Shown here: positions 29,101 to 36,574 of the stretch, in pieces
Position numbering within the stretch: position 1 is the stretch's first letter
Layout of the letters: each line of letters begins with the position of its first letter
NCBI GenBank assembly: GCA_030700225.1
Contig: JAUYJT010000084.1
Coordinates: 1-51,002, forward strand
DNA: 51,002 nucleotides
DNA from: Candidatus Nanopelagicales bacterium
GTDB taxonomy: Bacteria; Actinomycetota; Actinomycetes; S36-B12; GCA-2699445
Direction of reading: 5' to 3'
Made by a program: the position numbers and the translations under genes
The notes under the pieces: model-generated
What the model saw: only the letters and a program-made list of their open reading frames with translations
Database searches by the model: none
Told to the model about the DNA's origin: nothing

Positions 29101-29342
29101 GGCGCGGCTCCGCCCAACAATCTGGCTGCCGAAGCCTGCCATGACCGAGCCGCCATGCGACCCGTCGTGACACCGAGGACACCGTCGGTCCCCATCCGCC
29201 GCGTCAGCCGCACGCTCGCATGAATCAGGCACGCGGTCTTGCCCGTCCCCGGTGCACCCAACGCCAGCAGCGGACCCGAGCTGTGGTCCACGAGCTTGAG
29301 CTGAACGGGGTCGAGGAGCTCAAGTGACGCGATCTCGACCAT
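26187..29342 (-). CDS. adnA: AdnA: helicase-nuclease subunit with Fe-S-type nuclease Cys motif
   Basis: The partner of AdnB, 1051 aa. Walker A is GAPGTGKTA at 29-37, with the rest of the SF1 motor (VDDLHDSDPLQLRLF, DPDQSVFGFRGAD, VMSVFRSRGLQWPVV). The C-terminal RecB-type nuclease retains IVHEAV, the catalytic VWDFKTKRSK and QLAVYQIAI. A cysteine in VECPFRW precedes the nuclease and a C-x2-C-x5-C cluster (CRYCDFVSAC) closes it, the arrangement of [4Fe-4S] nucleases such as AddB. The motor motif II is looser than in AdnB. It leads the adnA-adnB-uvrD2 operon. Its ATG shares two bases with an ATG on the opposite strand. Confidence 0.92.
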   Translation of the reverse strand: MVEIASLELLDPVQLKLVDHSSGPLLALGAPGTGKTACLIHASVRLTRRMGTDGVLGVTTGRMAARSWQASAARLLGGAAPPVTTAHGLAWRVLDRHPGPHGAPRLLTAPEQESRIRQMLHGSLGARSVDWPREWLPALTTRGFALQLRRAAARVRGMGWHPDEIVAEANRVGDQGWRAVGQFVGEYLRVLDWEGCLDYTEALNKAVAIVESSGPGAVMAGAAGAGGPGLNAVLVDDLHDSDPLQLRLFAGAVAEGGLLIATADPDQSVFGFRGADMSVLSRFAELAGAVPPLVLPVTYRCPAEVRRSAEALMGGRWYPGIPPCPRLRVPATVVGDGRVDVAEFDDENCQAAHVAALLRQERRDGAAWSDMVVLVRSPAREIPVLVRHLTRAGIPVNVPANDVPLSQQPAVDALLSAAQLIADSESAVLGSEAARQILVSPVGGVLETDLSRLGRWLAHRQSAEPGATVCWGEVLRDPQALADVPGDLREVARQVAAVGQTLTRALSMVADRRPASDLLWHLWFGQAQRSQLGGSWPDRLERQAERAGTLGAVANRDLDSLVSLFRLADRADERTGTGADLRSFVADLRAQEIPAEPDVQTTSYQDTVRVMSVFRSRGLQWPVVVVCGLVEGNWPAGRPGSGLIGLERLTGSGLADGPVSSVGAAEERRLLYLALTRASRRAILCAYRADGSDRSRFIDNIPMEVRSVRGYPEQGPAVESVVVALREAATDPEAGAWAARKLAILREVTDPAGRAVFAAADPRNWVGVRDWTVAEAPMRPTDEPLALSASAVAAVVECPFRWFLGKEAKGAPPGGEALEFGLIVHEAVAEMITDSQAGKRTDLDELLSRKWIDGGHEAAWRAASERGLAREALGRAEAWLSERGGGVTSELKFEVEVPLEGSPAGVGGSQAERVRLRGSFDAVEVDDQGCALVWDFKTKRSKTSTAEAESHAQLAVYQIAIQSGAAAEFGAERCGGAGLVHLCVATGTKDDRAAVRVQPSLGESDGGSWARKMLGEVAAVVREERFDARLGSWCRYCDFVSACPKQSGGAR

Positions 29343-29412
29343 GGGAACATGGAATCACGGCCCTCCGACACAGAACGCGGCGTCCAGGCCCGGGTCGTGG
29401 GACGATCACCAT

Positions 29413-31857
29413 GTGGCAGATCCCGATGACGCGAGCCGACACCATGAGTCCGGCTCCAGCAGGGAAATCATCTCGCTGAAGTCGGAGGTGGACCAGCAGA
29501 CCGTCGTGATTGAGGGCGGAGTAGTCAAGAAGCGCTTACGGCGGCCCCTTGACCTGCTTCGACTCGTTGTCGCCCTGGGATTGATCGTTGTCTTTGGCGG
29601 TGCCGCCTACTTCGCCACTGGCACAGCCATAGGAATCGGCGAAGACATAACCGAGGCGTCGCGCAAACTGCCGGACATGATCGTGGCGGTACTCAACGGA
29701 GTTGGTGGCCTCGGACTTCTCACGCTGCCCGTCGCGGCCGCGGTCGACTTGCTGATCAGGCACCGGGGTCGGCAGCTACTGGACGCGGTCGTGGCCCTGA
29801 TCGCCGCGATCGCGGTGCTGACAGCGGTGAAACTGATCCTCGAAGACCAAGCCGGGCAGATGTTGTTGGCGCTGTCGGGTGGCAAGAGCCCACCTGGCAC
29901 GCCCTTACTGCCGCTACTGGGAGGGCTGGTCGCCTTCATCACGGTCGCCAGGTTGATGGGCAGATCCCGCTGGAACATCGCCGCGGGTGCCGTCGTGATT
30001 TCCCTCGTCGTCTTCACGATTATCACTGGCGGCATCGCTATCGCCGGAATCGCCGAGTCGCTCTTGGTCGGCTGGGCGACCGGTCTTGCCATGAGGTATG
30101 TCTTCGGCACACCGACTACGCGACCAAGCGGCCTGGAAGTGGCCGCGGCGTTGGCGAAGGCTGGTCATCCGATCAGCCTGCTCCGGGCGCAAGAGATCAC
30201 TGAGGTGGGTCGCAGGTACTCCGGAGTGGAACCGGACGGCACTGAGCTCGAAGTGTTCGTCTTGGACCGCGATCTTGAGGGGGCGGGGGCAGCGCAGGCC
30301 GCATGGCGCTCGCTGCGACTCAGGGACGACGTGACTCGGGGCGCCGTCAACATGCGTCACACACTGGAACACCGAGCCCTGCTGGCCTATGCCGCTGAGG
30401 TCGCTCACGCGCCCTCCGCGAAGCTCGTCGCCGCCCGGGAGATCGGACCGGACTCCAGTCTGCTCGCCTATGAGCGGGTCCTGGGTAAGCGCTTCTCCGC
30501 CCTGGCGGTCGAGGAAATCACCGATGACATCTTGGACGACACCTGGCGCGTACTGCTGGCCCTCAGAAACGCTGGCATCACTCACCGCCGACTGACTGCC
30601 TCCAACCTGGTGCTGACCCCAACCGGCCAGGTTCGGTTGCTCGGGATCGGCAGCGGCTCGGTGGCTTCCAGCGACGTCGCGCTGCGCATCGACCTGGCGG
30701 AGATGATGTGCACTCTGGGACTGCTCGTCGGCCCGGACCGCTCGGTTGCCTCCGGTCGGCGCGTGCTGGGAAGCGACACGATGGCCACTGCCCTGCCCGT
30801 GCTGCAACCTGTCGCGTTGAGCCCGCAAACCAAGAAGGCGATCCGCAAGAACAAGGACGTGATGATCAGCTTGCGGGACGCCATCGTCGAGATCCGACCA
30901 GACGCCGACGCCGAGCACATCGAGCTCGAACGCATCAAGCCTCGCGTGCTCATCATGATCATCCTGGGGTCGATCGCCGCCTACGCCCTGCTGTCCCAGC
31001 TCGGGCAGGTGGATCTGGTCACGCTGCTGACCAACGCCAATTGGGAATGGATGATCGTCGCCGTCATCGCCTCGCTCATGACCTACCCCGGAGCAGCGTG
31101 GTCACTGACCGGGTTCGTCCCGGAGAGGCTGAAGTTCCATCGCACGATCGCAGCGCAACTCTCCGCCGATTTCGCGACCCTCGTCGCGCCGCCGACGCTT
31201 GGCACTGTCGCGATCAACCTGCGGTATCTGCAGCGCTCGGGCGTGCACCCGGCCCTGGCGACAGCCTCGATCGGGGTGTCTCAGGTGGGAGCGTTCTTGG
31301 TCCACCTCATACTGCTGACGGGCTTCGGTATCGCCGCCGGATCGCAGCAGGATTTCAAGCTTCTCGATGAGGCCCCGCCAGGGCTGCTCCTGGCCGGGGC
31401 CGCGGCGATCGCCATAGTCGGCGGACTCCTGCTGCTGCCACCGATCCGCCACAGGATCAAGTCCAGGTTCGGGCCGATGCTCAAACAGGTAGGTCCCAGA
31501 CTCATCACAGTCGCGCAACGACCGGGCAAGTTGGCCGAAGGGATCGGCGGGATGCTGCTTCTAAACCTCGGCTATATCGTGTGCCTCGCGGCTTGCGTCA
31601 AGGCGTTCGGCGGCGAGATCGGGTTCTCGGCTGTGGCCGTTGTGTATCTGACCGGTTCCGTGGTGGGTCAAGCAGCCCCGACGCCCGGTGGGCTGGGCGC
31701 GGTGGAGGCGGCCATGGCGGCGGGACTCACGGCTGCGGGACTCAGCGGCGGCCTCGCGGTCTCAGCGGTCCTGTTGTACCGGCTGATCACCTTCTGGGCA
31801 CCTACAGTCCCCGGGTGGTTCACGTTCAACTGGCTGCAGAGGTCCGGCTACCTATGA
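29413..31857 (+). CDS. Flippase-like (YbhN/LPG-synthase TM) protein with N-terminal membrane and degenerate kinase domains
   Basis: An 814-aa membrane protein in three parts. Residues about 40-230 hold six hydrophobic helices. Residues about 235-490 look like a kinase-type fold whose catalytic loop reads HRRLTASN (H391) instead of HRDxxxxN and whose metal motif reads LGIGSG instead of DFG, so it is probably inactive. Residues about 515-810 form the UPF0104/YbhN-type membrane domain found in MprF-like flippases (APPTLGTVAINLRYLQ, TPGGLGAVEA). No aminoacyl-transferase domain is present, so lipid transport is likelier than lysyl-lipid synthesis. The start is probably GTG at 29413, six bases after GACGAT; the ATG at 29341 is an alternative. 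It overlaps the next gene's 3' end by 6 nt. Confidence 0.8.
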   Translation: MADPDDASRHHESGSSREIISLKSEVDQQTVVIEGGVVKKRLRRPLDLLRLVVALGLIVVFGGAAYFATGTAIGIGEDITEASRKLPDMIVAVLNGVGGLGLLTLPVAAAVDLLIRHRGRQLLDAVVALIAAIAVLTAVKLILEDQAGQMLLALSGGKSPPGTPLLPLLGGLVAFITVARLMGRSRWNIAAGAVVISLVVFTIITGGIAIAGIAESLLVGWATGLAMRYVFGTPTTRPSGLEVAAALAKAGHPISLLRAQEITEVGRRYSGVEPDGTELEVFVLDRDLEGAGAAQAAWRSLRLRDDVTRGAVNMRHTLEHRALLAYAAEVAHAPSAKLVAAREIGPDSSLLAYERVLGKRFSALAVEEITDDILDDTWRVLLALRNAGITHRRLTASNLVLTPTGQVRLLGIGSGSVASSDVALRIDLAEMMCTLGLLVGPDRSVASGRRVLGSDTMATALPVLQPVALSPQTKKAIRKNKDVMISLRDAIVEIRPDADAEHIELERIKPRVLIMIILGSIAAYALLSQLGQVDLVTLLTNANWEWMIVAVIASLMTYPGAAWSLTGFVPERLKFHRTIAAQLSADFATLVAPPTLGTVAINLRYLQRSGVHPALATASIGVSQVGAFLVHLILLTGFGIAAGSQQDFKLLDEAPPGLLLAGAAAIAIVGGLLLLPPIRHRIKSRFGPMLKQVGPRLITVAQRPGKLAEGIGGMLLLNLGYIVCLAACVKAFGGEIGFSAVAVVYLTGSVVGQAAPTPGGLGAVEAAMAAGLTAAGLSGGLAVSAVLLYRLITFWAPTVPGWFTFNWLQRSGYL

Positions 31858-33375
31858 CCGGAGGCGGTCGGCCGAGCTCGCGCGGACGTACAAGATCACG
31901 TCAGCATGACGATCGCTCCACGTCCACTCCGGCACGAAGCCCGCTTCGGCGAGTGCGGCGCGAGTTCGACTTGGCCCGTCCTCGCCGAGGACCTTGTACT
32001 CAAGAAGCCAGACCCGATCGACTCCGGCCAGGCGGTCGGGCAGTTCTCCGAGCGGGTACTGGACGCCGGTCAAGGTGTCGGACTCCTGCGGCGTGGCCTC
32101 CAGGAGCACGTCGTTGAGCCCGGCGAAGCCTTCCGCGTAGGCGGCCTCCATCCGGCGCCTCGCAGGTGGCCGGAAGATGATCGCGTCACCTGCCTGCTTG
32201 TTGTCGCTGATGATGGATGCGACCACTCTCAAATCGTCCTTCGCCTCCATCTGCCGATCGGCCACCAGGATCGGAAGCACCAGCAGCGCCAGAGCCACAA
32301 GGGCCGTCGCCACGTATGCGCGCCGGGGAAGCAGCGACAGCGAGAAGCCGACCAGGATCGCTAGAGCCGGCATGCTGTAGAACACGTAGCGGGACGCGTA
32401 CATGGGCTGAATCAGCGCCGACGCGTTGACCAGCGTTACCGCTGGCAGGAAAAGCCAGGGCAGCGTCAGCGAAACGAGACCAACCGAGCCCGGGCTCCGG
32501 ACCGGGGAGTCCGCGGCACGCGTGCCACGAAGCCATCGGGCGACCGCGTAGGCCACGGCTGACCACAGCAGAACCGCTATTGCCACGACAAGCACGGTGA
32601 ACAGATTCTGCGGGTCGAACAACCGCGGCGTGATCCAGACGAACGGCGCTAACCACGGCGCTGTCGGTAGCGTTCTGGCCAGATACGACACCTGACTCGC
32701 CTGACCATGCGCGATCACGACTAGGGGGGCCAGGGCTAGCGCCACAGCGGCCATCGACGTGACGAATCTGAGCACCGGGCGCCGCGACTGTCCCGAAACG
32801 AGCAAAGTCACCGCGTGCGCGGCCGGGATCAACAGGCTGTAGATGAAGACCACGCCCGCGACGAAGACCAGGGCGCCGTAGAGCACCCAAAGCCACCAGG
32901 AGTCGTCATGCTCGTCGTTGTCCACGGCCCTGATGAACACGTAGGTAGCCCAGGTCGTCAAGGCACACACGAAGGCATAGGAGCGTGCCTCCATCCCGAA
33001 GTGACTCGCCACAGGAAGCAGCGCGAAGACTAGGCCCGCGCCGACCCCCGCCGTGAGACCGAGAAGGCGATTGGCGATTACGGTGACGCCGAGCGCGGCC
33101 GCGGCGATCGCGACGGCGCTGGGCAGGCGGATCGAGAACTCCGAAGCCCCGAACAGCCACACCCAGGGATGAAGAAGCAGGTAATAGGCCCCGTGAACGG
33201 AGTCAACATTGCCCAGCAGAGCGAGGAGTTTCGGCAACGGGCGAACTACCGCGGAGACAGTCGCGGCCTCGTCATGCCAGAACGACGGCACCCACGATGC
33301 GGTTATCGACAGCGCGAACGCTACGACCGCTGGAAGTGCCATGATCCCGCGCCGGCTACGCGGGCTGTCCGACAT
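31852..33375 (-). CDS. GT39-like polytopic membrane glycosyltransferase
   Basis: A 507-aa protein with roughly 11-12 hydrophobic helices. The first extracytoplasmic loop carries WHDEAATV at residues 33-40, whose Asp35-Glu36 pair is the catalytic-type acidic motif of GT-C enzymes using polyprenyl-phosphate sugars. The HGAYYLLLHPWVWLFG and ARSYAF segments are common in actinobacterial mannosyltransferase-like proteins. A short soluble C-terminal region of about 100 residues follows. Sugar and acceptor cannot be read. AGGAG six bases before the ATG supports the start. It lies 32 nt downstream of moeZ on the same strand, so it could share its transcript. Confidence 0.85.
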   Translation of the reverse strand: MSDSPRSRRGIMALPAVVAFALSITASWVPSFWHDEAATVSAVVRPLPKLLALLGNVDSVHGAYYLLLHPWVWLFGASEFSIRLPSAVAIAAAALGVTVIANRLLGLTAGVGAGLVFALLPVASHFGMEARSYAFVCALTTWATYVFIRAVDNDEHDDSWWLWVLYGALVFVAGVVFIYSLLIPAAHAVTLLVSGQSRRPVLRFVTSMAAVALALAPLVVIAHGQASQVSYLARTLPTAPWLAPFVWITPRLFDPQNLFTVLVVAIAVLLWSAVAYAVARWLRGTRAADSPVRSPGSVGLVSLTLPWLFLPAVTLVNASALIQPMYASRYVFYSMPALAILVGFSLSLLPRRAYVATALVALALLVLPILVADRQMEAKDDLRVVASIISDNKQAGDAIIFRPPARRRMEAAYAEGFAGLNDVLLEATPQESDTLTGVQYPLGELPDRLAGVDRVWLLEYKVLGEDGPSRTRAALAEAGFVPEWTWSDRHADVILYVRASSADRLRS

Positions 33376-33407
33376 CTGCCGCTCCTATGCTCAGCGCCTG
33401 CGCACCG

Positions 33408-34598
33408 TCAGTAGAGCGGCTTGTGCGGCTCCACTTCCTTCACCCACGCCAGCACGCCTCCGCCCACATGTACCGCGTCCGCGAAACCTGCCGACTTCAC
33501 GACGGCCAGGACTTCCGCCGAGCGGCTGCCGACCTTGCAGTGCAGCACGATCTGACGGTCCTGGGGCAAGAGTGCCAGAGCCGCCCCCGTCAGGAAGTCC
33601 CCCTTCGGAATCAGCTCCGCACCGGGAATGCTGACTATCTCAGCCTCCCCGGGCTCGCGGACGTCAATCAGGACGAAGTCCCTTGAGCCGCGTTCGCGCT
33701 CGCCCAGCATCTCGCTGAGCTGTCCCACGGTAATCGTGGAGTCCTTGGCCGCCTCCGCGGCGTCGTCCGAGATCGCACCGCAGAACGCGTCGTAGTCGAT
33801 CAGTTCGGTGATCGACGGGGTCGCGCCGCAGAGGGGACAGTCTGGGTCCTTGCGAACCCGCAGGGTCCGGTACTCCATGTCGAGTCCGTCGTACAGCATG
33901 AGTCGCCCGATCAACGGGTTGCCGATTCCGGTGAGCAGCTTGATGGCCTCGGTCACCTGGATGCTGCCTATGGAAGCGCACAAGACTCCCAGCACGCCAC
34001 CTTCGGCGCACGACGGAACCATCCCGGGCGGCGGGGGCTCTGGGTACAAACACCTGTAGCACGGGCCCTGATCCGCCCAGAACACCGTCGCCTGGCCCTC
34101 GAACCGAAAGATTGAACCCCACACGTACGGCTTGCCCAGCAGGACGCAAGCGTCGTTGACCAGATACCTGGTCGCGAAGTTGTCCGCGCCGTCGACGATC
34201 AGGTCATATCGGCTGAAGATGTCGAACGCGTTGTCAGAGTCCAAGCGCTCGTTGTGGATCACAACGTTGACGAACGGGTTGATCTGCGCGATCCGGTCTC
34301 TGGCGGATTCGGCCTTGGGGCGTCCCACGTCAGACTGCCCGTGGATGATCTGGCGCTGAAGGTTGGACTCGTCCACGACGTCGAACTCGACAATGCCCAA
34401 CGTCCCCACGCCAGCGGCCGCCAGGTACATCAACGCGGGGCTGCCCAAACCGCCAGCGCCAACGCAGAGCACCTTGGCGTTCTTCAGCCGCTTCTGTCCA
34501 GCCATCCCGACGTCGGGGATTATCAGATGCCTGCTGTATCTGCGCACCTCATCTGCGGATAGCTCCCGTGCGGGCTCCACAAGCGGCGGATAGGCCAC
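33408..34598 (-). CDS. moeZ: MoeZ/MoeB-type adenylyltransferase with C-terminal rhodanese domain
   Basis: Activates the C-terminal glycine of sulfur-carrier proteins (MoaD, ThiS, CysO types) by adenylation and then loads sulfur on it. Residues 1-270 form the ThiF-like E1 domain with GAGGLGS at 47-53, the DxxNLQRQ block, VDGADNF, and two zinc CxxC motifs (CYRC, CPLC). A rhodanese domain follows from about residue 295, with active-site Cys354 in HCKVGSRS. The 396 aa are full length. The start is GTG at 34598, fixed by GAGGAG five bases upstream. Confidence 0.95.
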   Translation of the reverse strand: MAYPPLVEPARELSADEVRRYSRHLIIPDVGMAGQKRLKNAKVLCVGAGGLGSPALMYLAAAGVGTLGIVEFDVVDESNLQRQIIHGQSDVGRPKAESARDRIAQINPFVNVVIHNERLDSDNAFDIFSRYDLIVDGADNFATRYLVNDACVLLGKPYVWGSIFRFEGQATVFWADQGPCYRCLYPEPPPPGMVPSCAEGGVLGVLCASIGSIQVTEAIKLLTGIGNPLIGRLMLYDGLDMEYRTLRVRKDPDCPLCGATPSITELIDYDAFCGAISDDAAEAAKDSTITVGQLSEMLGERERGSRDFVLIDVREPGEAEIVSIPGAELIPKGDFLTGAALALLPQDRQIVLHCKVGSRSAEVLAVVKSAGFADAVHVGGGVLAWVKEVEPHKPLY

Positions 34599-34667
34599 GA
34601 GTTCTCCTCATCCCTGGACCTTCGACACGCGAGCGGTGCCAGAGACGGTCGATCGTTGGGCCGCCGA

Positions 34668-35135
34668 CTACAGCTGCGCTGCGACCCGGCCCCTGAGCCG
34701 ATCGGCCACTATCTCAGCAACCGTTCGTAACGAGTGTCGCTGCTTGTCGGTCAGTGGGTCAAACAGGACCTCGCGGACGCACTCGGCGTGCCCGGGCGTA
34801 GCGCTCTCCAATACGTCCCGGCCGACCGTCGTGAGTGCCGCGTACCAGCAGCGCGCGTCTTCTTCGCACCTGGTCCGCGCGACCCATCCGCGGTCCTGAA
34901 GCCGGTTGACGGCGTGGGACAGTCTGCTCTGCGAACCATCCAGCGCCTCCGCCAGGGCGGTCATGCGCAGTCCGCGGTCCGGCGCTTCAGACAGCGCGCG
35001 AAGAATCGCGTAGTAGGCGACTGGCATCCCCGAATCCCTCTGCAACTGACGGTCAGCCTCCCGGCACACCAGCCTCATCATGTCCGTGAGTGCGCACCAA
35101 GTCCTCTGCTCGTCAGCTGTCAGCCCCCCTGTCAC
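34668..35135 (-). CDS. MarR-family transcriptional regulator
   Basis: A 155-aa winged-helix regulator. The recognition region reads MTALAEALDGSQSRLSHAVNRLQDRGWV near residues 58-85, followed by the wing RTRCEEDARCWYAALT. Two cysteines in the wing could make it redox-responsive, but this is inference. The ligand and targets are unknown; the moeZ gene is 69 nt downstream on the same strand. The start is GTG at 35135, seven bases after a TACACT box, so it is probably leaderless. Confidence 0.9.
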   Translation of the reverse strand: MTGGLTADEQRTWCALTDMMRLVCREADRQLQRDSGMPVAYYAILRALSEAPDRGLRMTALAEALDGSQSRLSHAVNRLQDRGWVARTRCEEDARCWYAALTTVGRDVLESATPGHAECVREVLFDPLTDKQRHSLRTVAEIVADRLRGRVAAQL

Positions 35136-35142
35136 ACCTATG

Positions 35143-35148
35143 AGTGTA
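35143..35148 (-). promoter_or_regulatory. -10 box for leaderless MarR-family gene
   Basis: TACACT on the minus strand, seven bases before the GTG. No Shine-Dalgarno is visible and no convincing -35 was found. Confidence 0.45.
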
Positions 35149-35205
35149 AGTCGGGACTCGAGCCTGGCCTAACCCTTGACCATTCATGTAACTCGTCGCG
35201 CCGCT

Positions 35206-36360
35206 CTAGCCACGCCTCGCCAGATTCCGGCCGCCCCCCCGTCGCATAGCCTCCGCCGTCGGCGATCGACCCGTAATGGTTGCTTCCCGGCCCGGAATCG
35301 CATTCTTAACAACCAAAGCGGGCAGATCCGCCACCCCAGCTCCAGCTCCCCTCTCAGACGCGGCTTGCGCAAGGGCGACTCGGAGTCGGTTGATTACAAG
35401 CATCGGCCGCCTGCGGATCTCGGAACCTGTCCACCTGACCACCGTCCAGCCAGCTCGCCGCAAGTCGTCTTCACGCAGCTTCTCTTGGATCAACACGCCC
35501 GGCTGGTCGTACTTGATCAGGCCATCAACCTCGGCGATCACTCCAAGATCGGACCACACGAGATCTCCGTAGTAGCGCACGCCGCTAGCGCCAAGGACCG
35601 CCAGTCCCACACCCGGAAGCGGCAACCCCGCCGCGATGATCCAACCTCTGGAAACAGACTCGGCCGGTGACTCGGCTGCGGGATCAGCAAGCGCCGCCAG
35701 CAGCTTCGCTTTCGGTGGGACGTGCTGCCACTTCACCCGCCCGAGGGCCTCGGCAAACTGCTGGCGCACACACTCCCTGTTGGCGGTCCTCAGCAGTCCG
35801 TCCCTACTCTGGTCCGGCGACAGGAAGCGAGCGGCTGCGTCGGCACAAACCATCGCCTGTGGGAGCGCGAGCGTTCGACCTAGGTCGACGGCTGTGCGCG
35901 CCAGGTTCGTAGCCCGCCCCCATGGCGTCTGAATGAGGTCTATGCCGTCCAGGGGCTGTCGGAAAGTTCGGACACCGTGTCGCAGTCGCGTGACTCCATC
36001 CGGCTCGGTGAGGACTACCGACAAGGACGTCCACCTGGCCGCCCACGGGTGGGGCAATCCCAACGCTGCGGCTGCCGATTCGTGGGAAGCAACTCCACCC
36101 GCGCGGCGGGCGAGGGCAGCAGCTACGCGTAGCAGGTAGTCGGCGCGCAGCCCGTCGGACTCAGCAGGGGGAACGGCGTACCCTCCGCGGGCGACGCGCA
36201 CGACCAGGCCTCGGTCAACGGCCGCGCGCAATCGGCCCAGGGACACCCCGACGGCAGCGGCTTGATCACGCCGAAACACGCTGGCGCCGAAGGCAGCGGC
36301 GATCATTCGGGCGGTCTCAGAAGGTGAGCTGGTCCGTGGCATCCGACGATGCTGCCTCAC
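35206..36360 (-). CDS. AbiEi-like antitoxin-domain protein with C-terminal DUF559/Vsr-like fold
   Basis: A 384-aa protein. The N-terminal winged-helix region (FRRDQAAAVGVSLGRLRAAVDRGLVVRVARGGYAVP) matches the AbiEi antitoxin DNA-binding domain. The central part resembles AbiEi C-terminal regions. From about residue 245 there is a DUF559/Vsr-like nuclease fold: YGDLVWSDLGVIAEVDGLIKYD, then EKLREDDLRRAGWTVVRWTGSEI. No AbiEii-type toxin gene adjoins it, so it is a solitary member of a family common in actinobacteria. The last 45 or so residues are an unusual tail encoded within a repeat (35262-35329). The start is unsure: GTG at 36360, or ATG at 36342 or 36306; none has a clear ribosome site. 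Confidence 0.75.
   Translation of the reverse strand: MRQHRRMPRTSSPSETARMIAAAFGASVFRRDQAAAVGVSLGRLRAAVDRGLVVRVARGGYAVPPAESDGLRADYLLRVAAALARRAGGVASHESAAAALGLPHPWAARWTSLSVVLTEPDGVTRLRHGVRTFRQPLDGIDLIQTPWGRATNLARTAVDLGRTLALPQAMVCADAAARFLSPDQSRDGLLRTANRECVRQQFAEALGRVKWQHVPPKAKLLAALADPAAESPAESVSRGWIIAAGLPLPGVGLAVLGASGVRYYGDLVWSDLGVIAEVDGLIKYDQPGVLIQEKLREDDLRRAGWTVVRWTGSEIRRRPMLVINRLRVALAQAASERGAGAGVADLPALVVKNAIPGREATITGRSPTAEAMRRGGGRNLARRG
35262..35329. repeat. Diverged direct repeat, copy A
   Basis: Shares the segments GCGATCGACCCG, a CCCGG...CCGG(A/G)ATC block, TTCTTAACAAC and GGGCAGAT, in the same order, with copy B at 36434-36521. It lies within the 3' end of the AbiEi/DUF559 gene. Confidence 0.75.
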
Positions 36361-36433
36361 TTCGCACAGTCCCCGCTCACGCTATCCACAGGCCTGAGCG
36401 GGGGGGCTCAGCGCGCGGAGCCCCTACAAGTGC

Positions 36434-36521
36434 GCGATCGACCCGAAATGGGGGTACCCCCTCTGGGGGAGTCGCTACCCGGCCGGGATCCGCGTTCTTA
36501 ACAACACAATCGGGCAGATTC
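36434..36521. repeat. Diverged direct repeat, copy B, with extra hairpin sequence
   Basis: Same ordered blocks as copy A, plus about 20 extra bases that include the perfect palindrome GGGGGTACCCCC (36450-36461). Together with copy A it brackets the AbiEi/DUF559 gene. The surrounding 36361-36574 interval has no supported gene. Confidence 0.75.
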
Positions 36522-36574
36522 GGCCTCGAACCCAGACATTTCGGACATGCGCAGCGAGCCGGAGCACACCAGGG

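Noticed and set aside
29341-29412. ATG at 29341 as the start of the flippase-like gene
   Set aside because: It would overlap the adnA start codon and adds a low-complexity 24-residue leader. GTG at 29413 has a -10-like hexamer at the leaderless spacing. Not fully excluded.
35206-36360. AbiE toxin-antitoxin system
   Set aside because: There is no adjacent nucleotidyltransferase toxin gene, and the protein has a DUF559-like fold instead of a simple antitoxin end.
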